NCBI GenBank assembly: GCA_964475415.1
Contig: CAYYWZ010000041.1
Coordinates: forward strand, 1-35,508
Reading direction: 5' to 3'
From: CALCMJ01 sp964475415
Lineage (GTDB): Bacteria > Bacteroidota > Bacteroidia > Chitinophagales > Saprospiraceae
Length of the DNA: 35,508 nucleotides
This document shows, one piece after another, positions 8,499-17,444 of this stretch. The position numbers were made by a program, and so were the translations under genes. The number at the start of each line of letters is the position of its first letter. Positions within the stretch are counted from its first letter, which is position 1. Below the pieces are notes generated by a model, which was given only the letters and a program-made list of their open reading frames with translations, searched no databases and had not been told where the DNA came from.

Positions 8499-11400
8499 AT
8501 GGCGAGAGAAAAATTTGGCAATACTTGGTGGGGACAACAATGGCTCCTAGCACTTACCAAAATAGATTATTCTAATAGGATCCCTCGTGGACAACGTTAT
8601 GCTAGGAATGGCAGCGTTCAGTCGATAAAATTCTTTGAGGCAGCCGCAAATGCGACAGTAGCAGGTAGTCGACCTAGGCCTTATAATGTTAAGCTAAGTA
8701 TGGGTGAAATATCAAATAGTCAAATGTCTGATATATTAGCTGCTGCTAAAAACTATCCTACTGTTATTGTCAAATTACTGAATGGCAAAATGGATACTAA
8801 GCTAATAGAAATCATGCAAGAAGTAGGGCTTAAATTATTTCCAAAGGAGGCAAAGGATATGCTGATGAGTTGTTCTTGTCCCGACTGGGCAGTACCTTGC
8901 AAACACATAGCTGCCGTTCTCTATGTTATCTGTCGAGAAATCGACAATGATCCTTTTTCCCTATTTAAATTTAGAGGCATAGATCTACAAGCAGAGCTCG
9001 CTAAAAATGATCTCCATATCCATAAAATAAGTGATGCTAAAATTCCAACATTAAAAGAATTTTACAAAAAGTACAAATATAAAAGTTCGAAAAAAGAGAC
9101 GATCTTTTCCCTCGATCTTACACTTTTAAAAAATAGATTATCACAGCTAGGAAAATTGCTCTCGGATCAGCCTGCTTTCTACCCTACTGGGGAGTTTAAG
9201 CTTAAATATCTAACAATACTTAAGAAAAAAGGGGGGAAATTATCGCCTGTACTTAATGGGACAAAAGAGCTACGAACTATACTATCAGACGAAAACAAAA
9301 ATCAACTCTCCTATGGTAACTCTTGTTCGCTTTCTATAATAAATAATCAGCTGGAAATTGAGGGCGCTAGCCTATCTGAACTTTGGGAATTAGATCCAAA
9401 ATCCCTTAGCCTTCACCATATAAGTGTAAAAAAAATAGCAAGCTTACTAAAGATCTCTTTACATCTAATTACTAATGGATTAGTAACGCCTAAGCTTTTC
9501 GAAGATAAAGGAAGTTATTCTATACTATGGACACCCTGTCTACTAGATGACACTACTGCTATTATGATGGAAACGATAGAAGGTGAGGTTCCTGTTTTAC
9601 ATAAAAGAAAAACCTTAAACACCTATATGGCGACGTGCTTCCTGCTTACTCACCTAATAAGTAAGATCGAAGTTACTGGAGATCAAAATGACCCATATTT
9701 AGAACTCTTTTTTATACATAAGTCTATTGTTTTTGAGAACCCTTTCGAAGCTGCTTATCCTGGCGCTATCTATCAGTGGTTGAGACTCTATAATCTTGAT
9801 CTAGGGAACTACTTTCCAGTCCTTAAAGTAGAAGAAAAGAGTAGTAAAAAATTTGAAGTACACATAGAGATCGGCGATAGTAATAAACCATTAGATACAC
9901 CTGTAGCTTTCAATAATTTTGTCAAAAACACAGATAACAATACAGCCCTATTCGATGTATATAAAGATCTGGATCTGCTCAGTAGCTACATAAGGTATAT
10001 AGATAATTATATCAATACCAAAGGAGAAAAAGCAATAGTCTACAATGACCAAACGATTGTAGAGTTCCTCTTCGATGTCAAACCCATCTTATTTTTATTA
10101 AATATAAAAGTTGCCTTACCTAAATCGCTTAAAAACATACTAAAACCAAAGGTGTCAGCTATGGTAGAAAGATCCTCATCTAATGAAAGCACAGGTCTTC
10201 TGTCGCTAGGTGATATGCTGCAATTTGATTGGAAAATAAGTGTAGGTAAAGATTTTTTGGATGACAAACATTTTAACAAATTAATTAAGTCTGCAGGTAA
10301 GCTTATACGATTTAAAAGCGCTTACATTTATGCTGACGAAGAAGACCTAAACAGATTAGAAAAACAAATCCAGAAACATGTAGACATCAGAAATATTGAC
10401 AAACTAAGAATAATTCTCAGTGAAGAATATGAAGGAACACCTATCCATATCAGTAAAGAAGTAAAGGCATTGATACATCAATTGACAGATACTGACCTTC
10501 TCTCTGTACCCGTAGATATAAAAGCAAAACTCAGACCCTATCAGCATAGAGGCTATAGCTGGCTTGTCAAAAATAGTATGATAGGAGTGGGGTCTATCAT
10601 AGCGGATGATATGGGGCTGGGGAAAACCTTGCAAGTCATCAGTTGGATCAGCCATGTTGTGGAACAGAAAAAACTAGGAAAGAAAAAAATACTGATTATC
10701 GTACCTACCAGTCTGGTTCCTAACTGGGAATCGGAATTTGAAAAATTCGCGCCTTACATTTCTGTCTACACCCATTATGGACCACAGAGAAAGATTAACA
10801 AAATTGGCGCTGAAGATGTAATTCTGACAACTTACGGCGTCGTAAGATCTGACGTAACCAAGCTTAACAAACTAAAATGGGCAGCAACCATAATAGACGA
10901 AGCCCAGAATATTAAAAACCCTACGTCCAAACAAACAAAGGCTGTAAAATCTATCAAAGCAGATCACTACATCGCTATGAGTGGTACTCCTGTAGAAAAT
11001 GGCCTCATGGATTACTGGAGCATTATGGACTATACCAATAAAGGGCTGCTCTACAATAAAACTCAATTCAAAAAACAGTTTGTTACGCCTATAGTGAAAT
11101 ATAGTGATCAGAAAGTATTAGAGAGATTTGGTAAGATTACAGCTCCTTTTTTATTGCGTAGAATGAAAACGGACAAAACTATTATTTCAGATCTTCCTGA
11201 CAAGATTGTCCAAGATATACTCGTACCGCTTTCCTTAGAACAAAGTGCTCTATATCAGAAAGTAATAGATGAGGCGATGGAACTTATAGGAAAGGTAGAT
11301 ACCTCTGACTCCAAAGGCCTATTTAAAAGACAAGGACTGGTGCTCCAGATGATCCTTGCGCTGAAACAGATCTGTAATCATCCAGCTCAATGGCTTAAAG

Positions 11401-11939
11401 ATGGTAATAAAGATATTGCTCTATCTGGTAAGTTAATCCAACTTATTGAAAGACTAGAAACGATATTCAGTACTGGAGATAAGGTAATAATTTTTACTCA
11501 GTTTAAAGAGATGGGCGATATACTATATGAGGCTATTTACAATACATATCAGATAAAAGCTCTGTGGTTACACGGTGGTGTTACTATGGCAAAAAGAAAA
11601 GTCATGGTTCAAGAATTTCAAAATGAAGTCCACCAGAAGGTGATGATTCTATCTTTAAAAGCTGGTGGCACCGGCCTTAACCTCACTTCAGCAAATCATG
11701 TAATTCATTATGACCTGTGGTGGAACCCTGCTGTAGAAGCACAAGCAACAGATAGAGCCTTCCGGATCGGTCAGAAGAAAAATGTTTTTGTCCATAGAAT
11801 GATTACCCAAAACACCTTCGAAGAAAAGATAAATGAACTCATCCTGTCTAAGATGAAATTAGCTAATATGACTGTCTCTTCTGGAGAAAGCTGGATTGGA
11901 AAATTGAGTGATGCGGAGTTAGCTGAAACTTTTGGGTAA
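8499..11939 (+). CDS. SWIM zinc-finger / SNF2-family DEAD-like helicase
   Basis: This 1146-aa protein is a nucleic-acid translocase of the SNF2/RapA class with an N-terminal SWIM zinc finger. The SWIM motif CxCx(6)CxH is Cys125, Cys127, Cys134 and His136 (SCSCPDWAVPCKHI), preceded by the family opening KFGNTWWGQQW. A long variable region follows. The ATPase core has Walker A DDMGLGKT near residues 702-709, the Walker B DEAQ near 799, SGTPVEN, and helicase C-terminal motifs LHGGV near 1024, KAGGTGLNLTSA, and the arginine-finger segment QATDRAFRIGQ near 1090. It probably remodels DNA- or RNA-protein complexes, perhaps at RNA polymerase, but the substrate is unknown. It appears to be a single-gene unit with no operon partner. 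Confidence 0.92.
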   Translation: MAREKFGNTWWGQQWLLALTKIDYSNRIPRGQRYARNGSVQSIKFFEAAANATVAGSRPRPYNVKLSMGEISNSQMSDILAAAKNYPTVIVKLLNGKMDTKLIEIMQEVGLKLFPKEAKDMLMSCSCPDWAVPCKHIAAVLYVICREIDNDPFSLFKFRGIDLQAELAKNDLHIHKISDAKIPTLKEFYKKYKYKSSKKETIFSLDLTLLKNRLSQLGKLLSDQPAFYPTGEFKLKYLTILKKKGGKLSPVLNGTKELRTILSDENKNQLSYGNSCSLSIINNQLEIEGASLSELWELDPKSLSLHHISVKKIASLLKISLHLITNGLVTPKLFEDKGSYSILWTPCLLDDTTAIMMETIEGEVPVLHKRKTLNTYMATCFLLTHLISKIEVTGDQNDPYLELFFIHKSIVFENPFEAAYPGAIYQWLRLYNLDLGNYFPVLKVEEKSSKKFEVHIEIGDSNKPLDTPVAFNNFVKNTDNNTALFDVYKDLDLLSSYIRYIDNYINTKGEKAIVYNDQTIVEFLFDVKPILFLLNIKVALPKSLKNILKPKVSAMVERSSSNESTGLLSLGDMLQFDWKISVGKDFLDDKHFNKLIKSAGKLIRFKSAYIYADEEDLNRLEKQIQKHVDIRNIDKLRIILSEEYEGTPIHISKEVKALIHQLTDTDLLSVPVDIKAKLRPYQHRGYSWLVKNSMIGVGSIIADDMGLGKTLQVISWISHVVEQKKLGKKKILIIVPTSLVPNWESEFEKFAPYISVYTHYGPQRKINKIGAEDVILTTYGVVRSDVTKLNKLKWAATIIDEAQNIKNPTSKQTKAVKSIKADHYIAMSGTPVENGLMDYWSIMDYTNKGLLYNKTQFKKQFVTPIVKYSDQKVLERFGKITAPFLLRRMKTDKTIISDLPDKIVQDILVPLSLEQSALYQKVIDEAMELIGKVDTSDSKGLFKRQGLVLQMILALKQICNHPAQWLKDGNKDIALSGKLIQLIERLETIFSTGDKVIIFTQFKEMGDILYEAIYNTYQIKALWLHGGVTMAKRKVMVQEFQNEVHQKVMILSLKAGGTGLNLTSANHVIHYDLWWNPAVEAQATDRAFRIGQKKNVFVHRMITQNTFEEKINELILSKMKLANMTVSSGESWIGKLSDAELAETFG

Positions 11940-12087
11940 AGAGTGCTCTGCAAGCTCAAAAATACATACTACATTATTATTTTTTGTTTAGCGAATTCAT
12001 TTGTTCAGTTACCTTTATAAATCTATGTCAATTTTTGGAAATGCTCTTTGCAAAAAAATAATTCTAAACTTAAGAAGAAAGCTTATG

Positions 12088-12117
12088 ATCATCGAAAAAG
12101 ATGATTTTTAATTTTTC
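12088..12117 (+). terminator. Weak candidate terminator after the helicase gene
   Basis: A 6-bp stem, ATCATC/GATGAT, with a GAAAAA loop at 12088-12105 is followed by a T-rich tract (TTTTAATTTTT). It lies about 150 bases past the helicase stop codon. The stem is short, so support is weak. The rest of 11940-12188 holds nothing recognised. Confidence 0.3.
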
Positions 12118-12188
12118 CTTTAAATTTTAATCGAATTGTTATAACATAGTATTTTGTTTTACGAAGCAAAAGCTGAGCTTTTATTTGA

Positions 12189-12550
12189 CTATAAATTGAT
12201 TGCTTTCTCTATAAACTGATCCACCTTCTCAACATAAAACAAAGGAATATTAATCAAGTCACCTGTCTGATCTAAATTCAAACTAGAGATACACACTCTT
12301 AATTTGGGATTGTATTTTCCTTTATAGACTGCAAGGCTNNNNNNNNNNNNNNNNNNNNNNNNNNNNNNNNNNNNNNNNNNNNNNNNNNNNNNNNNNNNNN
12401 NNNNNNNNNNNNNNNNNNNNNNNNNNNNNNNNNNNNNNTCAAAATTGTTGTCTTCCCTATCTGCCTAGCACCCATTTTCAACAAAGGTTTACGCTTTGAT
12501 TTATCTTTCCATCTGAGCAGATTTCTATATATGTGTCTTCTGAAATTCAT
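12189..12550 (-). CDS. AAA_14/DUF4143-type ATPase, interrupted by the assembly gap
   Basis: The N-terminus, from the ATG ending at 12550, reads FRRHIYRNLLRWKDKSKRKP then the Walker A motif GARQIGKTT typical of AAA_14 ATPases. The sequence then enters the N run. On the other side, the minus strand reads SLAVYKGKYNPKLRVCISSL and DLINIPLFYVEKVDQFIEKA, stopping at 12189-12191, which is the family's usual C-terminal end. The middle of the gene (normally roughly 300 residues) is missing behind the 100-N placeholder, so its real length is unknown. The family is common and multi-copy in Bacteroidetes, often thought to be mobile or toxin-antitoxin-like, with no settled function. Multi-copy status could explain why assembly broke here. 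Confidence 0.7.
12339..12438. other. Scaffold gap of exactly 100 N
   Basis: The run is exactly 100 N, the conventional placeholder for a gap of unknown size. It falls inside the ATPase gene, so coordinates across it do not reflect true distances. Confidence 0.98.
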
Positions 12551-12558
12551 GATTTAAT

Positions 12559-12612
12559 CCACATTCGTTCCAATTATGTGCAAAACTCCACATTATTCAT
12601 TCCAATCATGTG
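12559..12612. repeat. Two imperfect tandem CACAT...ATGTG repeats upstream of the ATPase
   Basis: Copy 1 (12559-12580) and copy 2 (12588-12612) share the pattern CCACATT-(2-5 nt)-TTCCAAT(T/C)ATGTG, separated by 7 bases. Each copy begins CACAT and ends ATGTG, so each can form a short inverted repeat. They lie 8-62 bases upstream of the ATPase start codon, a place suited to promoter control. The remaining bases up to 12800 show no gene. Confidence 0.5.
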
Positions 12613-12801
12613 TAAGCTTGGATCTCATAAAGTCCATCTTTATGTCAAAAGACCAGTAAATACAGGTAATACAGTGTATTCATTTACAGAGAAAAGACAA
12701 ATTCAATCGAGTAGTTTCCTAGATATAGAGTGCTATTGTATTATAAACCCACTGTCTGTCAATGAATAATCGAGATAATCCACTTCTTTCCGACAATAAT
12801 T

Positions 12802-12830
12802 TTTGCAAGAATTTACAATCTTTATATTTT
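12802..12830 (+). promoter_or_regulatory. Candidate promoter of the disulfide reductase gene
   Basis: A TTTG at 12802-12805 and TATATTTT at 12823-12830, 17 bases apart, approximate the Bacteroidetes -33/-7 pair (TTTG / TAnnTTTG, last base off). The expected transcript start is about 12 bases before the ATG at 12850. Confidence 0.4.
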
Positions 12831-12849
12831 AAAATGAAAAAATAACCTT

Positions 12850-14229
12850 ATGACAAAATATGACGCTATAGTTATAGGCTCTGGCCAGGCGGGAACACCT
12901 CTTGTTTTCAAACTTGCTTCTGAAGGAAAATCTGTAGCTTTTATAGAAAAAAATAAGGTTGGAGGAACTTGTCTCAATGTAGGTTGTACACCTACAAAAA
13001 CATATGTTGCTAGTGCAAGAAGAATGTGGGATGCCCAAAATGGAGAAGCTTTAGGTGTAGAAATACCTGCAGGCACTAAAATAAATCTAAAAAAAGTCAA
13101 GGAAAGAAAAGATGCTCTCATAAAAAAATCTGTTGATGGTATCACAAGTGGTATAGAAAGTAATAATAAAATTTCCTTTTATAACGGTGAAGCCTCTTTT
13201 ACAGATACAAAAAAAGTGCGTGTCAATGATGAAATCTTAGAAGCTGAACAAATATTTATCAACGTAGGAGGTAGCGCATTTGTACCAGAAGATTATCATG
13301 ATGTTCCTCACTTAACAAATGTATCTATTCTTGAACTCTCTGAGTTACCAGAACATCTAGTAATTGTTGGAGGTAGTTATATCGGACTAGAATTTGGTCA
13401 GATGTTTAGACGGTTCGGAAGTAAGGTAACTATAGTCGAACAAAATAATACAATCATAGGAAGAGAAGATGAAGAGGTAAGCAAAGAAATATTATCATTC
13501 ATGAAAGCTGAGGGAATACAGTTCGAATTGGGATCAAAATGTATTTCCGCAGAAGAATCTGGGGAAGGTAAAATTACAGTCCAGATGAATTGCAAGGGAG
13601 ATTTAAAAAGAGAGGTTACAGGTTCTCACTTGCTACTTGCTATAGGACGTAGACCAAATACAAAAAACCTTTGTTTAGAGGCTGCAGGTATAAAAATAAA
13701 TGAGAAAGGATTTATAATTGTAGACGAACACTGCCAAACAAATGTAGAAGGAATATTCGCTATGGGTGATTGCAATGGTGAAGGCGCTTTTACACATACA
13801 GCATATAATGATTTCCAAATTGTTTCTGACTATCTTTTTGGAAATAAAACAAGAAAAACGAGTGACCGAATTATTTGCTATGGACTTTTTGTAGATCCAC
13901 CCTTAGGGAGAGCTGGACTTACACAAAAACAAGCAATAGAAAAAGGATATAAAATAAAAACTGGTCACCGACATATGTCTAAAATTGCTAGAGCAAAAGA
14001 AAAGGGTGAAACTTATGGTTTTATGTCAGCTTTAATAGATGCTGAAACAGATAAAATTTTAGGTGCAACAATCTTAGGTGTAGGAGGAGATGAGATTATA
14101 GCTAGTTTCCTGAATGTTATGTATGCAGACAAACCCTATACTATGATCAGAGATTCTATACAGGTGCATCCTACAGTAAGTGAACTTATTCCTACCATGC
14201 TTGAAAATTTAAAATCAATATCAGAATAA
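12850..14229 (+). CDS. Class-I flavin disulfide reductase (mercuric-reductase/Lpd-like)
   Basis: This 459-aa cytosolic FAD enzyme is of the glutathione reductase/dihydrolipoamide dehydrogenase superfamily. The FAD-binding GSGQAG motif is at residues 10-15, and the redox-active pair Cys41/Cys46 lies in GGTCLNVGCTPTK. The NAD(P)H-binding motif VIVGGSYIGLEFG is near 175. The second FAD motif EGIFAMGDCNGEGAF is near 300, and the dimer-interface active-site pair His440...Glu445 lies in VHPTVSEL. It resembles proteins annotated as mercuric reductase, but it has no N-terminal HMA domain or C-terminal Cys-Cys pair, and no mer genes are nearby, so mercury reduction is unlikely. It heads a redox-themed run ending in ergothioneine genes. 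The physiological substrate is unknown. Confidence 0.88.
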   Translation: MTKYDAIVIGSGQAGTPLVFKLASEGKSVAFIEKNKVGGTCLNVGCTPTKTYVASARRMWDAQNGEALGVEIPAGTKINLKKVKERKDALIKKSVDGITSGIESNNKISFYNGEASFTDTKKVRVNDEILEAEQIFINVGGSAFVPEDYHDVPHLTNVSILELSELPEHLVIVGGSYIGLEFGQMFRRFGSKVTIVEQNNTIIGREDEEVSKEILSFMKAEGIQFELGSKCISAEESGEGKITVQMNCKGDLKREVTGSHLLLAIGRRPNTKNLCLEAAGIKINEKGFIIVDEHCQTNVEGIFAMGDCNGEGAFTHTAYNDFQIVSDYLFGNKTRKTSDRIICYGLFVDPPLGRAGLTQKQAIEKGYKIKTGHRHMSKIARAKEKGETYGFMSALIDAETDKILGATILGVGGDEIIASFLNVMYADKPYTMIRDSIQVHPTVSELIPTMLENLKSISE

Positions 14230-14403
14230 AAAAACCAATTTAGGCAATTGTATAAGATCTAGCTTACTATAGGAGAACTAAGGTAAATACCACAATTATT
14301 TTATTGCTTACATGAAAGTTATCAAAGATAAATTACTTTTGTTGTGAAACTAAAAACTGTTTCAAAGTTGTTATTATAAAAACATACTAAAAATTAAAAG
14401 AAA

Positions 14404-14691
14404 ATGAATATAGTCGATGCTCTATACAAATTCCTATTAAAGAAAAATAGCGAACAAGAAGATTCTACACCTGAGGAAATATGCCCTAACTGCTGGGGAA
14501 GACAAGAGTATGGTGGTAAATTCTATGAAAGTGTAAAGCAAGCAAATCTAGACATAAGCCATAAAGACGAGGCCCTTGGATGGATAGCTGATTATGCCAA
14601 TACACATCTTAAAGGTATTGCTTTACAAAGAAAAGGTGATACAGAAGAAATTGTTTGTATAGGATGCAAAGTAAGCTTTCACAGCAAATAG
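14404..14691 (+). CDS. Small zinc-ribbon protein, unknown function
   Basis: The 95-aa protein has two CxxC pairs, CPNC in EEICPNCWGRQEYGG and CIGC in VCIGCKVSF. They are separated by a helical middle containing GWIADYANTHLKG, consistent with one zinc site. Similar small CPNCWGRQEY proteins occur in other Bacteroidetes as hypothetical proteins (recalled, not searched). It lies 174 bases after the flavin reductase on the same strand. The spacer 14230-14403 holds no recognised feature. Confidence 0.7.
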   Translation: MNIVDALYKFLLKKNSEQEDSTPEEICPNCWGRQEYGGKFYESVKQANLDISHKDEALGWIADYANTHLKGIALQRKGDTEEIVCIGCKVSFHSK

Positions 14692-14839
14692 TCTACAAAA
14701 AGGAAAGTAATAGAAGGCCACTCATTTTTTGCAGAAGAGAAAAGATGAACGGCTTTTTTCTTAAACAAATATGAACGAATACTTTTTTTCTTTGTTCTAC
14801 GAAAGGAAAAGTTATCAAATAACAAACTATAAAAATATT

Positions 14840-15124
14840 ATGGCTAAAGCGATATGGAATAATCAGGTTATAGCGGAAAGTACAGAGACTGTAAAAGTAG
14901 AGGGAAATCATTATTTCCCACCTCAATCTATCCATAAAGAATTTTTTAAAGATTCTGCATTGCACACAACCTGTCCTTACAAAGGACAAGCAAGCTATCA
15001 TACGATAGTAGTGGATGGAAAAGAAAACCAAGATGCCGCGTGGTACTATCCAACAACTAAAAAAGGATTTGAAAAAATAGCTGGTTACATTGCCTTCTGG
15101 AGAGGAGTAGAAGTAACAGATTAG
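14840..15124 (+). CDS. DUF427 family protein
   Basis: A compact 94-aa DUF427 protein with the family pattern KAIWNNQVIAES, then NHYFPPQSI, TTCPYKGQASYH, and AAWYYPTTKKGFEKIAGYIAFW near the end. A longer frame from 14771 exists, but MAKAIWNN at 14840 matches the family start, and the extra 23 residues are not family-like. The domain has no established activity. It lies between the zinc-ribbon gene and egtB, 87 bases before the latter, and is plausibly part of the same oxidative-stress run. Confidence 0.85.
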   Translation: MAKAIWNNQVIAESTETVKVEGNHYFPPQSIHKEFFKDSALHTTCPYKGQASYHTIVVDGKENQDAAWYYPTTKKGFEKIAGYIAFWRGVEVTD

Positions 15125-15211
15125 TACAGTTGTTTTGATATTTAAATTAACCGATGCCCTAATTTAATCGATGTCAAAATAAAAGCACTTAAAAAAATAC
15201 CAACTAATAAC

Positions 15212-16381
15212 TTGTTATTAACATCTCATAATTTGACATCCTTAGATAAAAAATTTATAGCTACTAGATCTCATACGGAGTATATCTGTGAGCCATTAGA
15301 AATAGAGGATTTTTCTGTGCAACCTACAGATGATGTATCGCCGCCTAAATGGCATCTAGCACATTCCACCTGGTTCTTCGAACAGTTTGTCTTAGTAGAT
15401 CATGCAAAAGATTACGAAGTCTACGATGAGGATTTCGCCTACTTATTTAATAGTTATTATAACAACGCTGGAGAAAGAGTCTTAAGACCTAATAGAGGTC
15501 TCATGACTAGACCTACAGTAGAGCAGATAATGGCCTATAGGAAACATGTAACTGATTCTATAACTGAACTCCTAGAAAAAGATCCATCGAGCAAGATATT
15601 AGATCTGATAGAGATAGGGATACATCACGAGCAGCAGCATCAGGAATTGCTGGCCTATGATATAAAATATATTCTAGGCAACCAACCTACCTTCCCAGTA
15701 TATGCAGAAAGATTCCGCTTAGATAAGCAATTATCAGAACTTAAATTTACCCCTGTCCCTGAGGGATTGTATACCATAGGATATCAGGATGCAGGCTATC
15801 ACTTTGATAATGAGCTCGGCATTCATAAAGTATTTTTAAATAATTTTCACATCGCCAATAGACTTATAACAAATAGAGAGTATCTAGCATTTATAGATGC
15901 AGGAGGCTACGAAGATTTTAATCTATGGCATGCAGAAGGTTGGAACTGGGTGCAAGATAACAATATACAAGCGCCGCTATACTGGCATCAATACAAAGGA
16001 TCATGGCATAGTTATCATTACCAAGGACTAGAGCCCTTAGATCTCGATTTGCCAGTGATACATATCAGCTATTATGAGGCTTTTGCTTTTGCAGAATGGA
16101 AGGGAATGAGGCTACCCACGGAATTCGAATGGGAGGTTGCTTCAGAATTATTCCACTGGGGACAATTATGGGAATGGACAGCATCAGCCTATCTACCCTA
16201 TCCAGGCTTCTCTAAGGCACCGGGCGCACTAGGTGAATATAATGGCAAATTTATGCTGAACCAACATGTCCTCAGAGGTGGATCCGTAGCAACTCCAGCA
16301 GGTCATAGTAGAAAAACATATCGTAATTTTTTTGATCCTAAATCGAGATGGATTTTCTCGGGACTAAGATTAGCTAAGTAG
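15212..16381 (+). CDS. egtB: Ergothioneine biosynthesis sulfoxide synthase EgtB
   Basis: EgtB is a non-heme iron enzyme that joins a thiol donor to trimethyl-histidine (hercynine) with oxygen. The N-terminal DinB-like domain supplies the likely iron ligands: His51 in WHLAHSTWFFE, and His139 and His143 in HHEQQHQELL. The C-terminal formylglycine-enzyme-like domain ends with GALGEYNGKFM...VLRGGSVATPAGH and TYRNFF, closely typical of EgtB. EgtA, EgtC and EgtE are absent from the window, so the thiol donor could be cysteine rather than gamma-glutamylcysteine; this is inference. No ATG is in frame; 15212 is a TTG. An ATG at 15171 would enter this frame if one A were added to the following A-run, giving MSKIKALKKIP. 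egtD follows after 11 bases. Confidence 0.9.
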   Translation: MLLTSHNLTSLDKKFIATRSHTEYICEPLEIEDFSVQPTDDVSPPKWHLAHSTWFFEQFVLVDHAKDYEVYDEDFAYLFNSYYNNAGERVLRPNRGLMTRPTVEQIMAYRKHVTDSITELLEKDPSSKILDLIEIGIHHEQQHQELLAYDIKYILGNQPTFPVYAERFRLDKQLSELKFTPVPEGLYTIGYQDAGYHFDNELGIHKVFLNNFHIANRLITNREYLAFIDAGGYEDFNLWHAEGWNWVQDNNIQAPLYWHQYKGSWHSYHYQGLEPLDLDLPVIHISYYEAFAFAEWKGMRLPTEFEWEVASELFHWGQLWEWTASAYLPYPGFSKAPGALGEYNGKFMLNQHVLRGGSVATPAGHSRKTYRNFFDPKSRWIFSGLRLAK

Positions 16382-16392
16382 AGTAAGAAAGC

Positions 16393-17325
16393 ATGGAAGG
16401 ACATAAGAAACAATTTGAATCTGATATTATATCGGGCCTAAGAAAAGATCAAAAAAAGCTATCCTCAAAATATTTTTATGATGATGAGGGAGATAAAATC
16501 TTCCAAGAGATCATGCATCTGGAAGAATATTACCTCCCAGAGTCTGAGTTAGAAATTCTATCAGAGCAAACAGATAAAATCATAAGTGAATTTTCATATG
16601 ACACCTTTGATGTTGTAGAATTGGGTGCAGGTGATGGAAGCAAGACGGTTATTTTCTTAGAAAGACTTATAGCGCTAAATAAAAATATTACTTATTATCC
16701 ACTGGATATATCACCAGAAGTATTAGTTACCAATATAGAAAATGTAAAGGCTAAACTTCCACAACTTTCTATAAATCCTATCCCTGGAGATTATTTTCAT
16801 ACACTATCAGAAATAGACAAACACACTCCTAAAGTTTTACTTTTCATGGGTAGCAATATAGGTAACTATGAAAATACCCATGCCATATCATTTCTAAAGA
16901 AGGTGAAACAGTATATGCAAGAAGGAGATATGTTAATGGTAGGCATAGATCTAAGAAAAAACCCAAAAACCATACTTGCTGCCTACAATGACAGTAAGGG
17001 TGTAACTAAGAGATTCAACTTAAACCTCCTTAAAAGAATCAATAGGGAACTCGGTGCAAACTTCGATATAGAAAAATATAGTCATTACCCAATGTATAAT
17101 CCTCTCAACGGTATTACCTATAGTTTTATCATAAGTCTAGCAAAGCAAGAAGTTATGATAGGAGGAGAAATCATCTCTCTTGAAGATGGAGAAACCATAC
17201 AGACAGAGGTGTCACAAAAATACTATATCCAACAAATAAACCAGATGAAAGAAGATGCAGGTTTTTCTATGGTCAAACATTATTTGGATAAGAAAGAATA
17301 CTTTTCTGTAAGTGTTTTTCAGTAA
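16393..17325 (+). CDS. egtD: L-histidine N(alpha)-methyltransferase EgtD
   Basis: EgtD uses three S-adenosylmethionine molecules to make hercynine from histidine, the first step of ergothioneine synthesis, and so supplies the EgtB substrate. The 310-aa protein has the family N-terminus KYFYDDEGDKIFQEIMHLEE then YYLPESE, the SAM-binding motif ELGAGDGSK at residues 76-84, and LFMGSNIGNYE at about 150-160. It starts 11 bases after egtB and is clearly in the same operon. The DUF427 gene and the flavin reductase upstream run in the same direction. Confidence 0.93.
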   Translation: MEGHKKQFESDIISGLRKDQKKLSSKYFYDDEGDKIFQEIMHLEEYYLPESELEILSEQTDKIISEFSYDTFDVVELGAGDGSKTVIFLERLIALNKNITYYPLDISPEVLVTNIENVKAKLPQLSINPIPGDYFHTLSEIDKHTPKVLLFMGSNIGNYENTHAISFLKKVKQYMQEGDMLMVGIDLRKNPKTILAAYNDSKGVTKRFNLNLLKRINRELGANFDIEKYSHYPMYNPLNGITYSFIISLAKQEVMIGGEIISLEDGETIQTEVSQKYYIQQINQMKEDAGFSMVKHYLDKKEYFSVSVFQ

Positions 17326-17444
17326 ATTATAAATAATAGTCTGAAGCGCTGAGATGTATAGAACCAGTGTGCAATACTGGGTAGTAACATGTCAACCTTA
17401 CAGTCTGATTTGGATTACATTTTATTTTCGAAATCAGAAGCAAG

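Noticed and set aside
12299..12550. Continuous 83-aa ORF running through the gap
   Set aside because: The frame is an artefact of reading through N; the true C-terminus of the ATPase is in another frame left of the gap.
12850..14229. Mercuric reductase and mercury resistance
   Set aside because: No HMA domain, no C-terminal vicinal cysteines and no other mer genes; only the shared disulfide-reductase fold is supported.
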